This document shows, in pieces, positions 34,001-48,900 of a stretch of 64,000 bases of DNA. How positions within the stretch are numbered: position 1 is the stretch's first letter; each line of letters starts with the position of its first letter. The DNA comes from Hirudinaria manillensis (taxonomy: Eukaryota; Annelida; Clitellata; Hirudinida; Hirudinidae). Location of the stretch: NCBI GenBank assembly GCA_034509925.1, contig CM067527.1, forward strand, positions 4,034,001 to 4,098,000, read 5' to 3'. A program made the position numbers and the translations under genes. Below the pieces are notes generated by a model that did not search any database, had not been told where the DNA came from, and worked only from the letters and a program-made list of their open reading frames with translations.

Positions 34001-34353
34001 TAACAGAATCATTCACATTTAATCTTTCAGTTATGAATGCAGAATTACAAATGCTTTGCCTACAATAAACTGTGTCATATGCAAGCTTACTGCTTGCTGC
34101 ATCTGTTTGCTCATTCTTTGTATAAAACCAAAAGTAATGGAATAAGTTATTCAAAGTTTGTATTATCAGGGTATAAAATCTCATTAATCGATTCAACAGA
34201 TACAAAGAATGGAACGAGGTCAAATGAATAACCACTCGATGATACTCTCCAAAACTACAAGGTGACTCACCTCAGAGACACGAGCAGAGGACTCCTCAGT
34301 GGCCTCTATGGGTACAAGATCTGCCTTCTCTTTGTCTCCTGTTGTTGCCTCAC
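31025..34353 (-). CDS. 5' part of the coiled-coil/Nudix gene interrupted by the array
   Basis: Minus-strand exons with matching phases: 34353-34271, 33925-33734, 33541-33477, 33152-33115, 32431-32349, 32003-31929, 31652-31506, 31388-31298 and 31065-31025 (the rest of this exon is at 14802-14779). The predicted protein is charged and helical, with repeated modules: an acidic GEATTGDKEKADLVP module (twice) and an ETEKTEE/ATNKAEK coiled-coil module (three times). An LDDYNLSVL module here recurs in the 3' part at 13312-13370. Family not recognised. Joined across the array to the 11887-14802 exons, the chain gives at least 797 codons in one frame before the stop. The first coding exon lies further upstream and was not found. 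All exons rest on splice signals and phase, so transcripts could alter boundaries or divide the chain into two genes. Confidence 0.5.
31985..32542. repeat. Intragenic duplication, copy 1
   Basis: About 540 bp of exon plus intron are nearly identical to 33908-34464, offset by 1,922 bp. The copies include the EATTGDKEK exon (a T/A difference changes Lys to Ile). A shorter, more diverged third copy of the intron part lies at about 31640-31845. Confidence 0.9.
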
Positions 34354-34464
34354 CTGTTGGCACAGAGACTGGTTAAACGTTGGGCAGAGTTGAATTTTTA
34401 AAATGTTATTATTAATGCTACTAAGAAACAACCAGTCAATTATTTCCATGCCTTATGGTTTGTT
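33908..34464. repeat. Intragenic duplication, copy 2
   Basis: Partner of 31985-32542. The adjacent 33140-33770 block also resembles 13040-13640 on the other side of the array (same LDDYNLSVL exon and similar flanking introns). The gene has evidently grown by exon-block duplication. Confidence 0.9.
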
Positions 34465-36573
34465 CTCCTAACATAATCGACAATAAGTATAACTTGACAC
34501 ATAACCAGTATGAAATGCATAACATATACGACAACCTGTATCATCCGAAATTCCGAAAGTTCTTTTATTCAACGTATCAAAGTTGCTTTCCATGTTAAAA
34601 TGTTGAGAAACACTATCAAGCAATAAATATCAGTCCGAAATCGGTATTTGTAGGTACAAGCAACCTCGACGTTGGCGCCTGAAAATACTTGCAAATGTGA
34701 AAAGCATAAACAAAAACTAAAGTTGAAATTATAAATAATTATAAATATATTCTGTTCTAATGCTAATGTTCTATATTCTGTTGTAATCATTACTTGTAGT
34801 TTAATTTGTTTATCGTAAAAAAATTATGTTACATAAATGTATGGATTTTTGTTTGACTTCATAATGACACATGCTAAGCTTAAATAAAGATATTAAAATG
34901 TTATTTTCAATTTAAGTTTCACATTCTGCATGGCTACGAATTTGGTCAGGTGGAGCCTTTGATGAAGACAATTACCGGATTTGGAAGATGATCAGAAATT
35001 AAATTCTTGGTTTTCGCCATTTAGTTGAGATCGAAGCATTAATCGGTAATCCTTAACCCTACTAGAGGCTCGCAAATGTCGAATTTTTTTTGTCCAAGCC
35101 CTGATCCTCTCAGATTTATCACGCCCGTCCTACATGTGAAAGTTAGGTAAAAACCGGCCCGGCCAGCCACTTACTGCTTTAAAAAAGCGGCCCGCACAGG
35201 CCCGCTCGAGTTACGTATCCATCCCATACGTGATCTTAAGAACCACAAGTCACTATATAAGTTTGATATGCGAAATAGATCTATGAATTTTTATTATATT
35301 ACCCCGACGTATAAGCATATGTAACAATTAGTTTACAATAAATTAGAAATAGGCAGAGCTGAAGACAAAAAAAACTGTTAATGATATGCAAATGAGGGGA
35401 GCTTGCTCCGGTTTTGAGAAAAAGTAAGGGTATACAACTGTTCGAGATTACCAGATTCTGGGCGTATAACTGGATGACTGAATGATTATAACTTTAATTT
35501 CTTTGGTCAAAAACACATCCACTAATAACAGAATCATCTCCAGTAGTACTGTCATTATGTCTCCAGATTCCTAGTGCAGATTCTTGGTAATAACAAACTG
35601 GCAGTGGCTATCTCCAGCAACTATCCCACATGTCAAAAACTAATCAACTATTAGCATTTTCCAGGGTCTATTTTCATATTGCTATCTGGTCAGCACCCGG
35701 CAACGGGGTAAATAAACGCAATCGAAAGCCAGACATCCAACACACCTCCACATATGTTCATTATTCGTGTAAAAACTGTTTCACTCTGAATGACTTCTAC
35801 CAATAATTTTTCTTGAACAATTATTCACTCAACATATTAAAAGATTTTGGATAGGAAACAAGTAGACAAAACATTAGAGGTGGATGGAATTGAATACAAC
35901 AAGCTTCAAATCACTAGTCAGTCTGCTTCTGAACAATGCATGGGCAGATGAACAAATGACATTTCAATAATATTATTAGTCATTAAATATATTTAATCAA
36001 GTTAGTTGCAATATTAATAATATTAACAATAATCAAAAGTTTGTTTACATCCCATGAAAACATGCAAGCTTTTCAGCTGCACAGCACCAAATGCAATGTC
36101 ACAGTATGCATCGGGCATTTAGGCCATTCTGTTCATAATGCATGCAATTGGACCATACATTCAACATTCAACAACAACATTCAACCAAACAGCTCATACA
36201 AACAAAAATGTGTTGAAGGACCAAATTCAAAAATAAAGAAGAAATTCATAACCATTCAATTTATCAACATAGGCAAACTAATAACAAGGCCAGTTAGAAC
36301 TGCATATAAAAATCATGTCCTTGTCACCATCACTCACATTACTTTACTTAACGTAAGACCAAAAATAAACAAATCAAAAACTTAAATTCTTTAATTGAAC
36401 AATCATTCCTTCTATGTAAAGGTCGTTCAGTCTCTGGATCAGAATTTATGCGATCCGATGCAAGGTAATAGTCGGGAATAAACCCCGAACTGCAAATTAA
36501 CTGAATCGATAGAGGCACAACTGAGAAATTTAATCAAAAAAGTCAAGAGTCGAGAAAACGTGTAGGATTCGGC
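34465..36573. other. Intergenic region between coiled-coil/Nudix gene and FOXK
   Basis: No exon could be supported. A GC-rich patch at about 35085-35215 has a hAT-like terminus (reverse complement begins CAGGGCTTGGACAAAA). 36400-36573 is probably FOXK 3' UTR. The plus-strand frame at 36041-36385 shows no recognisable protein. Confidence 0.5.
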
Positions 36574-39383
36574 TTACGAGTTCTCGGTATATTCCATTAT
36601 GGGAATTTCCCTGACGTTTGCATCGGCGACTGGAACGCGGATGCCCTCCGTAGGCTTTTCTATATGAACGGATGCCGGTTGTTCCGACTGACTGGCTCCG
36701 ATTTGCTCTTTGATGCCATCATCCTGTTGAGAATCAAAATGGCCAACTTGCTGGAAAATCTGATGGCCCTGATGATCTGCTTGCTGTCTTTGTTGTTCAA
36801 GTAGTTGCTCAAGCAATACTTGCTTTTGCTGTTCAGCAGAAAGCATCTCAAACTGAAGAGCCTGATTTTCTTCTGAGTCCTGTGCCACTCCTGCCTGCAC
36901 TTCATTTGCCTGGTTTTCCAGACCACCATAACTCTCCATGTTTTCTTGGATCTGACCATGCTGGAATTGAGGAGAAGCAATTACAATTCTTGGCAGTTGT
37001 CCGTGATCCTTAGTCATGCTGGATCCTTGATTAAGGAAGGTTAAGCCACTTCCAGGGCTAGCTAAGAGAATCTTTTTGGGTTGGGTCTGCTGTACGGTTG
37101 TTGATGGCATGATGCTCTGATCAGAAACTTGTTGCTGCTGCTGGGCAGGCCTCAAAATGATTATCCTCTGACCACTTCCTGATACCTGAGATTGCTGCTG
37201 GAGTCTAATCTGTTGTGGTTGCCAAACGGACTGGGGTTCCTGGCTGGTTTCAAGCAAGCCACCTCCTAACTCGAGAGATTCCTGATGTCCAGGGTTGTCG
37301 TATGCTCCGTAATTCAATTCGCCTGCATTGTTCGGATTGATTAGCCGCACGACCTGCAATGAGCCAGAACCACCCACATTTGCCTGGAAAGGATTAAAGA
37401 AATGTTTATGATTACAATGCAGATCAAAATTGGAATTATTATTGTAAAATATCATTACAAATTAAAAAAATGTCTTTATTAAAAATAAATCAGAATAAAG
37501 ACTTGCCCTCTGCAGTTGGGATAGATTTATGTGCTGCTGATTCAAGCCACCTCGCCTATCTGGTTGCATGAATATTTGCATCGGATTGGCAAAGCTGGAC
37601 TGCAAAATGGCTGCTTGTGGCGCCTTCACCATTTGATCTGAACAAGACATAGTTTGGTTTTAGACTATTTTCTGAAAATTAGACCATTAGCTCACCTATT
37701 TTTCTTAGATCTCTAAGGTCTCAAAATAAAACTGTAAACTATCATCACCTTCGCCCTCTCCGAAGTGCTCATTTCCAACAAAATTGAAACTCTCAGTTGG
37801 AACTTGATTGGCCATGGCAATGTTGTTAGCTGCCTCCTCATCTTCATTTTGATAAGTAACCTCACTGCTCTCTTCAGATTCACCAACACTGAACAGAAAG
37901 CCAAGGCATATAAACAATTATAAACAAAATTAATACTACAATATTTTATTAAATGGAAGAAAACTGGAAGTTTTTAACTTTGAATACCCTAAGTTATTTC
38001 AATTTTGAACTCATCTTCTAACTATTTAAAAATTCCTTTATAGAATAATTCTCTCTGCCACTCATAAACGAATTCCAATCTCAAAAGAAAATCAGTGCCC
38101 ATCATCTGCGCCACACAAACAAATCAATTTTTCAAACCCACATCGGCTCTGGCACGACCCTCGGAATCTTAGGAGGAGGTGGGTGGTGATATTTGTCTCT
38201 GGTGCCTCTGGGTCTATATGCAGTCTTAAAGAGATTTGGCTTGTCCAAAGGATCGATGGACCAGAGAGATCCCTTGCCTTCTTCATTTGCCCGTGGAAGC
38301 CTGACAAAACTCTTGCTCAATGACAGATTGTGTCTGATGGAGTTTTGCCAACCTTTATCTTCTGGCTTGTAGAAAGGGTAGGTCTTTGTTATGAACATGT
38401 AAATGTCATTCAGACAAAGCATGTGCTCCGGAGCCGAGAAAATGGCCTGCGCTATGAGCTGACTATAAGAGAAGGGAGGTTTGCGACCATCTGCATAATC
38501 GCTACCAGAGTTCCATTCGTGGTTGTTTGCAGCAGCATCTACTTCTGGGTCCCTGAACTTTCTCTTCTTAGTCTGCTGAGCAGGAGGTGCATGGTACTGC
38601 TTGTAGACTTCCCTCTCAAGTTTAGTCTGAGCCGTCGGAGCTGGTGTCGGCATGTTCTCTTGCATCTTCTCTGGCTCGTTGGCCATCACCATTTGCTGAT
38701 GTGCCATGCTGAGGAAATGGTGAAATTAAGATAATAAAATGAGTGCATAATATAATCTGAATCAAATAAATAAATTAATCAATAAATGTTATATGAGAAC
38801 AACATCATCAGCTAATATGGCAACTAAAAAAGGCACTCACTTATATGCTTGTGGGTTATGCTGGCCATCAATATTGTAGTCACCATTTTCTCCACTGACC
38901 ATTGAAGGAATCTGATGACTGGAGTCATTCACAGATTGGGGGTCCTTCTCAAGTAGTTGGAAGAGAATTTTCAAATCAGTTTTTGGAAACCTTAGGCGAG
39001 ACCTGATGGGCAAGCACCAATAACATTCAATTTGATAATAAGAAATAAATTGATTAATTCTTTTCTTGATATGCAAAAATAACTCACAGATTCTTCAGCT
39101 GAAACTCTGCACCTCCTTTCCTCAAGAACAAGCCATTCACAAACAATCCATTCTTGCTATAAACTGAAACAAAGAACTTGTTGCAATCTTTAACAATGAT
39201 GTCAAAGTGTCGTCTGCTGATGTAAAGAGAGCAGCTGTCAATGCTTATATCGACCTCTGGTCCTCCAGTTCTTGATTCACCTCCTGACCTTCCAACAAGA
39301 ACCCTTGTCTTATTGACAAAATATTCAAATCTATTTTTGCAATAAAGTCTTGCAACTGGACCACCAATTATAGGCTTTGACAT
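36574..39383 (-). CDS. FOXK: FOXK-type forkhead transcription factor with FHA domain
   Basis: Six exons: 39383-39088, 39002-38841, 38708-38142, 37888-37749, 37637-37507 and 37383-36574, giving 701 residues in frame. An N-terminal FHA domain (residues 1 to about 115; VLVGRSGG, SRRHFDI, KNGLFVNG) would bind phosphothreonine partners. A forkhead DNA-binding domain (about 229-320; KPPFSYSQLIAQAI, GWQNSIRHNLSLSKSF, GKGSLWSIDP) follows. FHA plus forkhead defines FOXK1/2, nuclear regulators of metabolism and autophagy. The C-terminal half is Gln-rich with an acidic stretch in exon 4, typical of a transactivation or cofactor region. The start ATG at 39383 opens directly into the FHA domain. The intron between exons 5 and 6 appears to use a GC donor (AGG|gcaagt). 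It is divergently arranged with ZNF622, 1.56 kb away. Confidence 0.93.
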
Positions 39384-40946
39384 GATTTCAGAGGGAGGGA
39401 TGGCTCTATTCAGTATGTCCCTGCTGTCTGTACTATAAAAGTAGAATGAATGTGTCTATATTCTTAAATACATTGGTCAAATGTCAAGAAATTTCATATT
39501 TATACTTCAAACATAATTGTTGCACTTTCTATAATTATTAATAATTATTACGAAATAGTTACTGAAACAAGAAAACCGACGCACATTTGTGTTAAAAAGT
39601 AATGTACGTAATCACAAAATAAATGGCATCGTAAATCATAGCTCGTAAATCTTTATTAATCGTGTATAATCATAAATAAAAACAATTGTGCATCTACCAA
39701 TTTTCCTATTTGTGAATTTTATGCATTTATCGAAACATTCGCCTTATGGTACTCGCTTTCTATATTTGGCTTTGTTTACGTTAATGTTTTGGTTTAAAGA
39801 ATCCCAATGACATTATGTTGTCTCAACATAAATAAATTTTGTAAATAAACAATTTGGTCGATAATTGATGCAGGCGAAAATACCAAACCTAAAAATCAAA
39901 ACAAATCCTTACTCAGAATCTTCTGCATCGGATTTAGGACCCATATTATCAACAATCCACACCGCAAATCAAAACAATTCGAAGCGGAAATACGGTGATC
40001 CGATAATCAGAATTCAAAACAAGCAACGACTATATCGACATGAAAAAATGTCCGTAGGTAATTGACATTATAAAATTGCAAAATCTTTGTTTATTATGAA
40101 TCAATATATAATTTAATAACGAGTTGTAATTATTTAATATTACCGAAAAGCTGCAATGTTTACAATTTAAAGGTTCGCGATATTATGTACAAAATTAAAA
40201 ATAAAATTAAAATAGCCAAAATAAATTTTAAATTTAAGCTTAATGAATATCATGCTTTATAATTTTATTTAATGGTAATTATGATTTCAAAATAACTCCT
40301 TGTAATGATCAATTTTATTAGAAATATTCATTGAATCTTAATTCAAAGCAATTAAAAAATTGTTTAATTGTATGAAATATTTTTTGATTAGTTTGATCTA
40401 AGAAAGGAATGGAAGTATATATTTGACAACTCGAAAATTTGGGAGTTTGCCAGCATCTCAAGTCTTAACTTAATTGCAATTTATAATAGCTAAGTTGATC
40501 AAAGATAGCTAACAAATCATTTTAAAGAAAAGTTTACAATTACCTTATCATTAAAATTTAAAAATACTTTATTTTATACATATCTGTATTTAAAAATTCG
40601 TTAGTTTTTTATATTTATATTATAAGCGGTTCGTCATAGTGCTTTGTTTAGCGCACGGGATACTTTACTTATTATCGCTTTCATATTTTTCTTGAGGTTA
40701 CGAAACTTCTACATACATTTAAATAATTAATCGGATCAATTTTGGGTGTAATATTTATTTCGTTATTCTTCGTTGTTGTTATTCTTCATAAGCAATTCTT
40801 TCATGATAAATCACATATCCACTAAATCAATTTTTCATTCTACCTTTTTTTATCTTACCATTTATCTAATAGAGCTTCAAGTACATAGCTTAAGTAACAA
40901 TTATGAATACAACGTTTCACACATTAAAGGGTTTTTTTTACAGAAA
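39384..40946. promoter_or_regulatory. Divergent intergenic/promoter region between FOXK and ZNF622
   Basis: 1.56 kb of AT-rich DNA between two divergently transcribed start codons, so promoters of both genes should lie here. No specific element is convincing. The acceptor-like TTTTTTTACAG just before the ZNF622 ATG suggests an intron in its 5' UTR. Confidence 0.45.
39865..40065 (+). CDS. Small hypothetical ORF or 5' exon
   Basis: A 66-codon plus-strand frame starting MMQAKIPNLKIK, polar and basic. It is followed by a GTAATT that could be a donor just before its stop. No family is recognised. It could be an upstream exon of ZNF622 or chance. Confidence 0.2.
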   Translation: MMQAKIPNLKIKTNPYSESSASDLGPILSTIHTANQNNSKRKYGDPIIRIQNKQRLYRHEKMSVGN

Positions 40947-43175
<2,229 letters not shown>

Positions 43176-43846
43176 ATATTCAAAGAATTGGGATTGTACT
43201 TGTTTCTTAACAACAGAACCTGAACATTATTTTATCTCCTGAAATTTTAATGTCATTCATCCAATGTCTCTTGTTGTTCTTAATTTTTGAACAGAAGTTG
43301 TTCTAAACTTCTTTTTATTTACTTGGTGGCAGTGCTATTTTTTTTTTTTTACAAATTTACGTTTTTATATTGGGTAGGTGCTCCATTAAGTTGAGTTAAA
43401 TTGTTATTTTCAGAGGCTTGACAGATTCTTTTGTTATGGCCTCTTTTTATAGTAAGTTATGTGTGTCTTACGACATGGAAGTAACTATTGCATTTGAAGA
43501 GCAGTTAGTGTTTTTCTAGCGTATTCTAGCAGTTCCAAGTCCAGTTTTGATTATAATTTCTGAGTTATAAGCGGTTTACAATTCCGGCCGTTAGTGACGT
43601 AGTTTGGACGATAACCGCATTCTCGAGAATCTAAAAACACTTCTGCTCCGTGACCTACTTCTGAAAACGCGCAGCATTCTTGGTCCACGAGCAGTGATTA
43701 AACCTCCACCAAAGATCCAAACGAAAACGTTATCGAAAGGTCTGTCGTTCAATTTAATAACAACACGACGATCCAGACCCAACTTTGTACCAATCCATTA
43801 TAAATGAACCCTTCCCCGAAAGCAACAAGAATAGAATGCCAGACGA

Positions 43847-44065
43847 TTATTCAATGACGTTAAACATGCAACACAGTGGATCCGCATAATTGCATGCCTG
43901 GGCATCATAGCACTGCGTAAACGGGCCGAAAACATACTTCGTTAATTCATTGCATTTTGCTGGCCTCCAACGAATGCCATAGCCACAAATACCAGTCAGA
44001 AATAGAATACTTGGCCACAGACCAAATACAGGATATGCTGACCACCTCAACAATCCACAACACAT
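43847..44065 (-). CDS. Hypothetical small membrane protein
   Basis: Not recognised. A 72-codon frame from the ATG at 44065 (MCCGLLRWSAYP) has one likely transmembrane segment (FGLWPSILFLTGICGYGI) and a Cys-rich tail (QACNYADPLCC). The frame is open for 21 more codons upstream without an ATG. It lies between ZNF622 and DNAJA, with 0.3 kb to the latter's stop. The opposite-strand frame at 43604-43807 also lacks an ATG. Coding status is unproven. Confidence 0.25.
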   Translation of the reverse strand: MCCGLLRWSAYPVFGLWPSILFLTGICGYGIRWRPAKCNELTKYVFGPFTQCYDAQACNYADPLCCMFNVIE

Positions 44066-44374
44066 CTTGCTTCTAATTGTACTAAGATATGAAGCAAGGA
44101 GAATATTTAACTGTGAAAAACATCTCAAAAGAGAACGAGTGAGTTCATGACACCTAACCGTGATACGATCGACTTTAACTTACAAAGCACACCATCTTTG
44201 TGGCTTGCTAAAAAAAACTTTACCTAAAGCTTACCATGTCCACTTCGGCCATTTAATTTAAAATATTCGACGATGAGGGTTCAACAAATTTTGAACTAAA
44301 CCAAAGTGGAACTAAAGGTGTAAAGGTGTCAAAATTAATTATAACAATCGTCGTCAGGTGGTCAGTACCCGTCT

Positions 44375-45981
44375 CTACTGCGATGCACACTGTACCCTCT
44401 GGGCACCTCCGTGGGGTCCCGATCCTTCGTCATCCGAGTCGTAAGCCTCGCCTCTTCTCGTCCCGTTGGCACCGATCTTGTCGGTATTCGGGTCGAACTT
44501 CAAGAGCATGCACTCCTCTGCGTGGTCCGGAACCATAGGCTCCTGCACGGCTGGGAGGTACTTCTTCAACTCCAATATCTTCTCCTTTGGAATCCAGCCA
44601 TCCTCTGGAAACTTGACTTGGAAGAAGACCACCAGTCTTCCCTTCTCCAATGGATTCTTGTAGAAGGGCATGCCCTCATTGAGGATACATTTGGCCTCTT
44701 CATGCTTTGTGACTTCACCTGATATTGAACAGCCATCAGCAACATAGCTAAATTCAAAACTCGAAATTCATTCGGCATGCTAGAATCTAACGACTACAAA
44801 CCAGGAGAGGTCGAGATTACGAGCGTTCTGTTATCTAGAGTATGGATGGTTTTGTGGAAACCACAGAGGGCTTCAGTCAGATTAATCTCCATCTTCATTG
44901 TAAGATCTGAGTTTACTCTCCTGAAAACTTCATGTTCAGTCTCATCAAGGATGACCACAATATCACCAGGCTCCAAGCCAGGTTCTTGATCTCCTTCACC
45001 AGAGAACCTGATCTGTTGTCCATCCCTCATGCCTGAAAACAACAAAATGTACTCCAATAAGAGAGCTCATAGCTACTACAAGATTGCTGAACAAAAAATT
45101 GGGAATCCCTAGCACATGTCTTTAAGTAAATTGGTTTTGTAAGATTGTCATTTACTATGTAAATTAGTTTTATAACATTTACGTGAAAATAATGAGGAAT
45201 CTTACCTTTGTCTATGTGAACCTCTAAGATTTTCTTCTCTCTGACTATCTTACGTCCAGCACACTCTTTGCATCTGTCCTTGGAGTTGATGCGTTCGCCC
45301 TGACCCTGGCACTCTGAACAGACCGACTGAATCTGCTGGACAAAGCCAGGTCCAAGCTGTTGAATCCTGACTTGCATTCCTGAACCCCTACAAGCACCAC
45401 ACTTCTCAACAGCTCCAGCTTTTCCACCACGACCTGACAGGTTTAGAAACATAATGAAAGTCCAAGTTCAAAATCAAATACACTAATCTGTATCAAATTA
45501 CCTTCACACTTCACACAAATCACATTTTTCTGCAGGGACAATTTCCTAGTAGAGCCATTATAGAGGTCCTCAAGAGTAACTCTAATTTGGTGTACAACAT
45601 CCTTCCCTTTTGGAGGGCCTGATCTGCCTCTTCTTCCTCCCATTCCAAAGAACATGTCAAAAATGTCCATAGGGTTGTGCATTTCACTGGCAATTCCACC
45701 CTCTTTGATGGCTTGTTCACCACCTCTGTCATACAAGTCTCTCTTTTTTTGATCTGATAGAACTTCATATGCTTGAGATATGGCCTTGAACTAATCATTT
45801 GTTAACGCATTAAAAAGCTGTGTCACTAAAAAGCAAGCAATTTTTTTACCTTTTCTCCTTCGTTTGGATTTTTATCGGGGTGGTATTTCAAGGCCAGCTT
45901 CCTGTAAGCTTTTTTCAATTCGTCTGGAGTGGCATTCGGTTTAACACCGAGTATATCATAATATCCAGTCTCTTTTACCAT
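44375..45981 (-). CDS. DNAJA: DNAJA-type (type I) HSP40 co-chaperone
   Basis: Five exons: 45981-45850, 45790-45502, 45433-45206, 45032-44802 and 44718-44375; 407 residues, close to human DNAJA1/2. The protein delivers unfolded clients to HSP70 and stimulates its ATPase. The J domain (1-70) has HPD at 34-36. A short Gly/Phe linker ([10 protein letters not shown]) follows, then four CxxCxGxG zinc motifs ([32 protein letters not shown]), the substrate-binding beta-sandwich domains, and a C-terminal CASQ box. CASQ fits the CaaX farnesylation signal and resembles the CAHQ end of DNAJA2, so membrane-associated cytosolic location is likely. All exon phases agree. I cannot decide between DNAJA1, 2 and 4 orthology. 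Confidence 0.96.
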
Positions 45982-48900
45982 GTTTGAAACTAAAATGTAA
46001 CGTTTTTGTTACTTCACAGACATTAGTGATGCAGTGATAATACAAAGGGCAATTCACGATTATGGAAAAGTTCAAAAGCCTCAGCTCTTAATACATACAG
46101 CCACAACAAAGTCAAACAGCGTGATTTTATTCTTTTAAAAGAAGTACAAATATGCCGATATAACCTCTAAAACAACGCTTTTAAGCACCCGAGTGAGATA
46201 TACGAACTCTCCAGAATGTACCGGAATAACTAATGATATCAGGGATGTGTACATCTTAGAAAGTAGACTCGATCTATTTTTTTATGCCTATTTTTTTCAA
46301 AGTTAGGTAAAAATATTTTTTCAAGTTACAAAATACTTTTATGGAATTTACTAATTGGAACATTAGTTCTGAATTTCAATAGCTGGAATGGCAATTGCAT
46401 GTGTGGACATTTCAAACATTAGAACTCTTAAACATTAGAAAATAACAATGCTGTGACTAAAATGTTTATATGACTTTTTCGCATTTTACATGATCAGGAT
46501 TGTTGGCGGCGGGAGGGGCCTACCTTAGAAAATTTGCATCTCAAGTGGCTGATTTTTGTTATCAGATACCATTAAATTAAATTAAATTAAATTAAATTAA
46601 ATTAAATTATTTAGTAATTATTCCACTGAAAACCCTTTGTGAGAACCAAGTTTTTATACAGATATAATCTAAATACTCGAATTTAACTCTTTAAACATGC
46701 TATATTCGTTAAACTCCGCATATTTAAAAAATTAAAAGGTTGTTTAGACTAGATTATAAATCGTAATACTGCCAAACTGATGTACTAATTTTTTTCGCAA
46801 TAAATCCACTTTTATTCCTTATTTATCCGTCCCATCATTGACATGCCTAGAAATTTTTGGCGGGGCCTAAATTTGGAAGAATGAACGGGCAAATCTATAT
46901 ACTTAATATTGTAATGGTAATTATAATGTGCAGAAATAATATTTGAAAAACGGACATTAGAAACTAGACATCAAATTATACGAGAAGAATTCTCTAAACT
47001 TCCAATTAACTCTCCTGTTGATTTGAATTAGACGTCGTCTTGTGACTCACGTATAATTAAAGGAAAGCCATGTCGAACTTATGACTTAGTCAGAGATTTA
47101 GTTCAAACGCTCCAAGACCGATTATAATATTTTTATAAAGTTTGACTTTTACAATAGATTTTTCTTTATTATTATCATGATTATTATTATTCAATTCAAT
47201 TCCTCCAATATCTTAAGTGCCTTTTTTATCCAAGTCCTAGGATGTCAAGGCACTGCCGACGCACATTAGCATAGACACGACCGAGCACAACATAATGAAA
47301 TAATGAGAACAAAAGACAATTAAAAAAATGCAAACTAAAATATTTAAGAATAACATTATTAACTTATTGTTATTATTATATCCTTTCTTAGAATGTATGT
47401 GGAATAAGATAGCTAAATGCTCAACTCTTTGAGCCCTAATCTATCAGAAGACCTTTGTTCAGATAATAAAAATTCGGTTACACTCTCCGAGTGGCGTTGA
47501 TAGGGAATAAGATGTCTTAATGATTGCAGTCGTTTTCTCATGTAATTAAACAATATGGCTTATTCACACTTTTAAAATACCATAGATGGAAAACTTTCCA
47601 CAAATTTATGAATCGTTGATTCTGAGATAACGCAATAGTTTTCTAATTAAACGTCGGAATAAAACATTGGTTTATCCACAGGAATGCACAACTTTATCGG
47701 AGCGCGTACGATCTGCTATGGAATTGTTTTGATTAAACATGATTTCTAGAATAATTTAAATTCAACATTTCAGTTTCGTTCAACCGATTCTATTTTCATT
47801 CATCAGTCCCTTTCTTGTAAACATTACTATTACTTGGTCGGAGATTTTGAGCATATCGTGGGGAATGTTGTAAGATATTATGTTTGAGGATAATTTGATC
47901 CGAATCGTAATCCTAGAACTTGAATAATTTTTGTATTTTAATTTTAACTGAATATGAACCGTTAAAGGAAAACTTGTAAGATCTTTACACCGCACTAAGT
48001 GGTTCTCAGGGGCTATGAGTCACTTATGACGAAGTTAGCTGATATTACAATCTAACAGGTTTGCGAAGCAGTCATTGACGACGAGTTAATAAAACATTTA
48101 GAAAGGTGATTGACTGTACCGTCACCGAAAAAGTTTGAAGCGTTCCTAAACGTAAAATATATTAAAAGGTTAATCGTTGTTTGGTCACTTGGTCCCAAAT
48201 AAGGTTTCCTACTGGGGAACTTTAAAAAAATTCATTTTATAGAACAAAGTCCTGCAGATTTTATAATAAATAATTTGATCGACATTAATAATTTTAATTT
48301 CTACCAAATCTATTAAATCATCTGAAAATAAGGCTGAAGTTCCAACCTTAAAACACGATATTTCAAATCTCCATCTTGCTCAACGCTTTCTCAATCACTA
48401 ATTATTTTAAATATCTTAAACAAATAACTATCCAGTAAATCTTTATAATCCTCTTGCAAATTTCTTAGCCAAAATGTCGACGAAAATGAAAAAATTACAT
48501 TAATTGTTAGCATATAAAATCATACAAGTATCTTGCTCTCTCTGTCTCTGTCAGGCCGACGTCCCTGAAAATGTTAAATTAAATTACAACAAAAGAACTA
48601 CAAATTAATAATTGAAAGTAATGTATTCAAGCCTTAAAATATTAATTCATAGTACAATCAAAATGCAACCTTCATCACTTAAACTTCTTTTCAAGTGAAG
48701 ATCGTTGTTAAAGACTTCCTGTAAAAGTAAAGACAGGAGTCAATCTGTCATTTTAAAGCTTTGACTTACCCATTGGAAAAGTCTAAGCATCATTATTAAG
48801 AACCGTAATTTAATATACAATATTCTTTAATATTACTAATTGTCACATATTTTCGTAAGATGAAAAAATAGTATTTTTATTGAGACGAACAAAGCCATTA

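Noticed and set aside
36041-36385. 114-codon plus-strand frame near FOXK
   Set aside because: No recognisable motif, no splice context, and it lies in probable FOXK downstream flank.
43591-43807. Overlapping frames on both strands after ZNF622
   Set aside because: Neither has convincing start context or motif; an Arg/Ser run on the minus strand is a composition effect.
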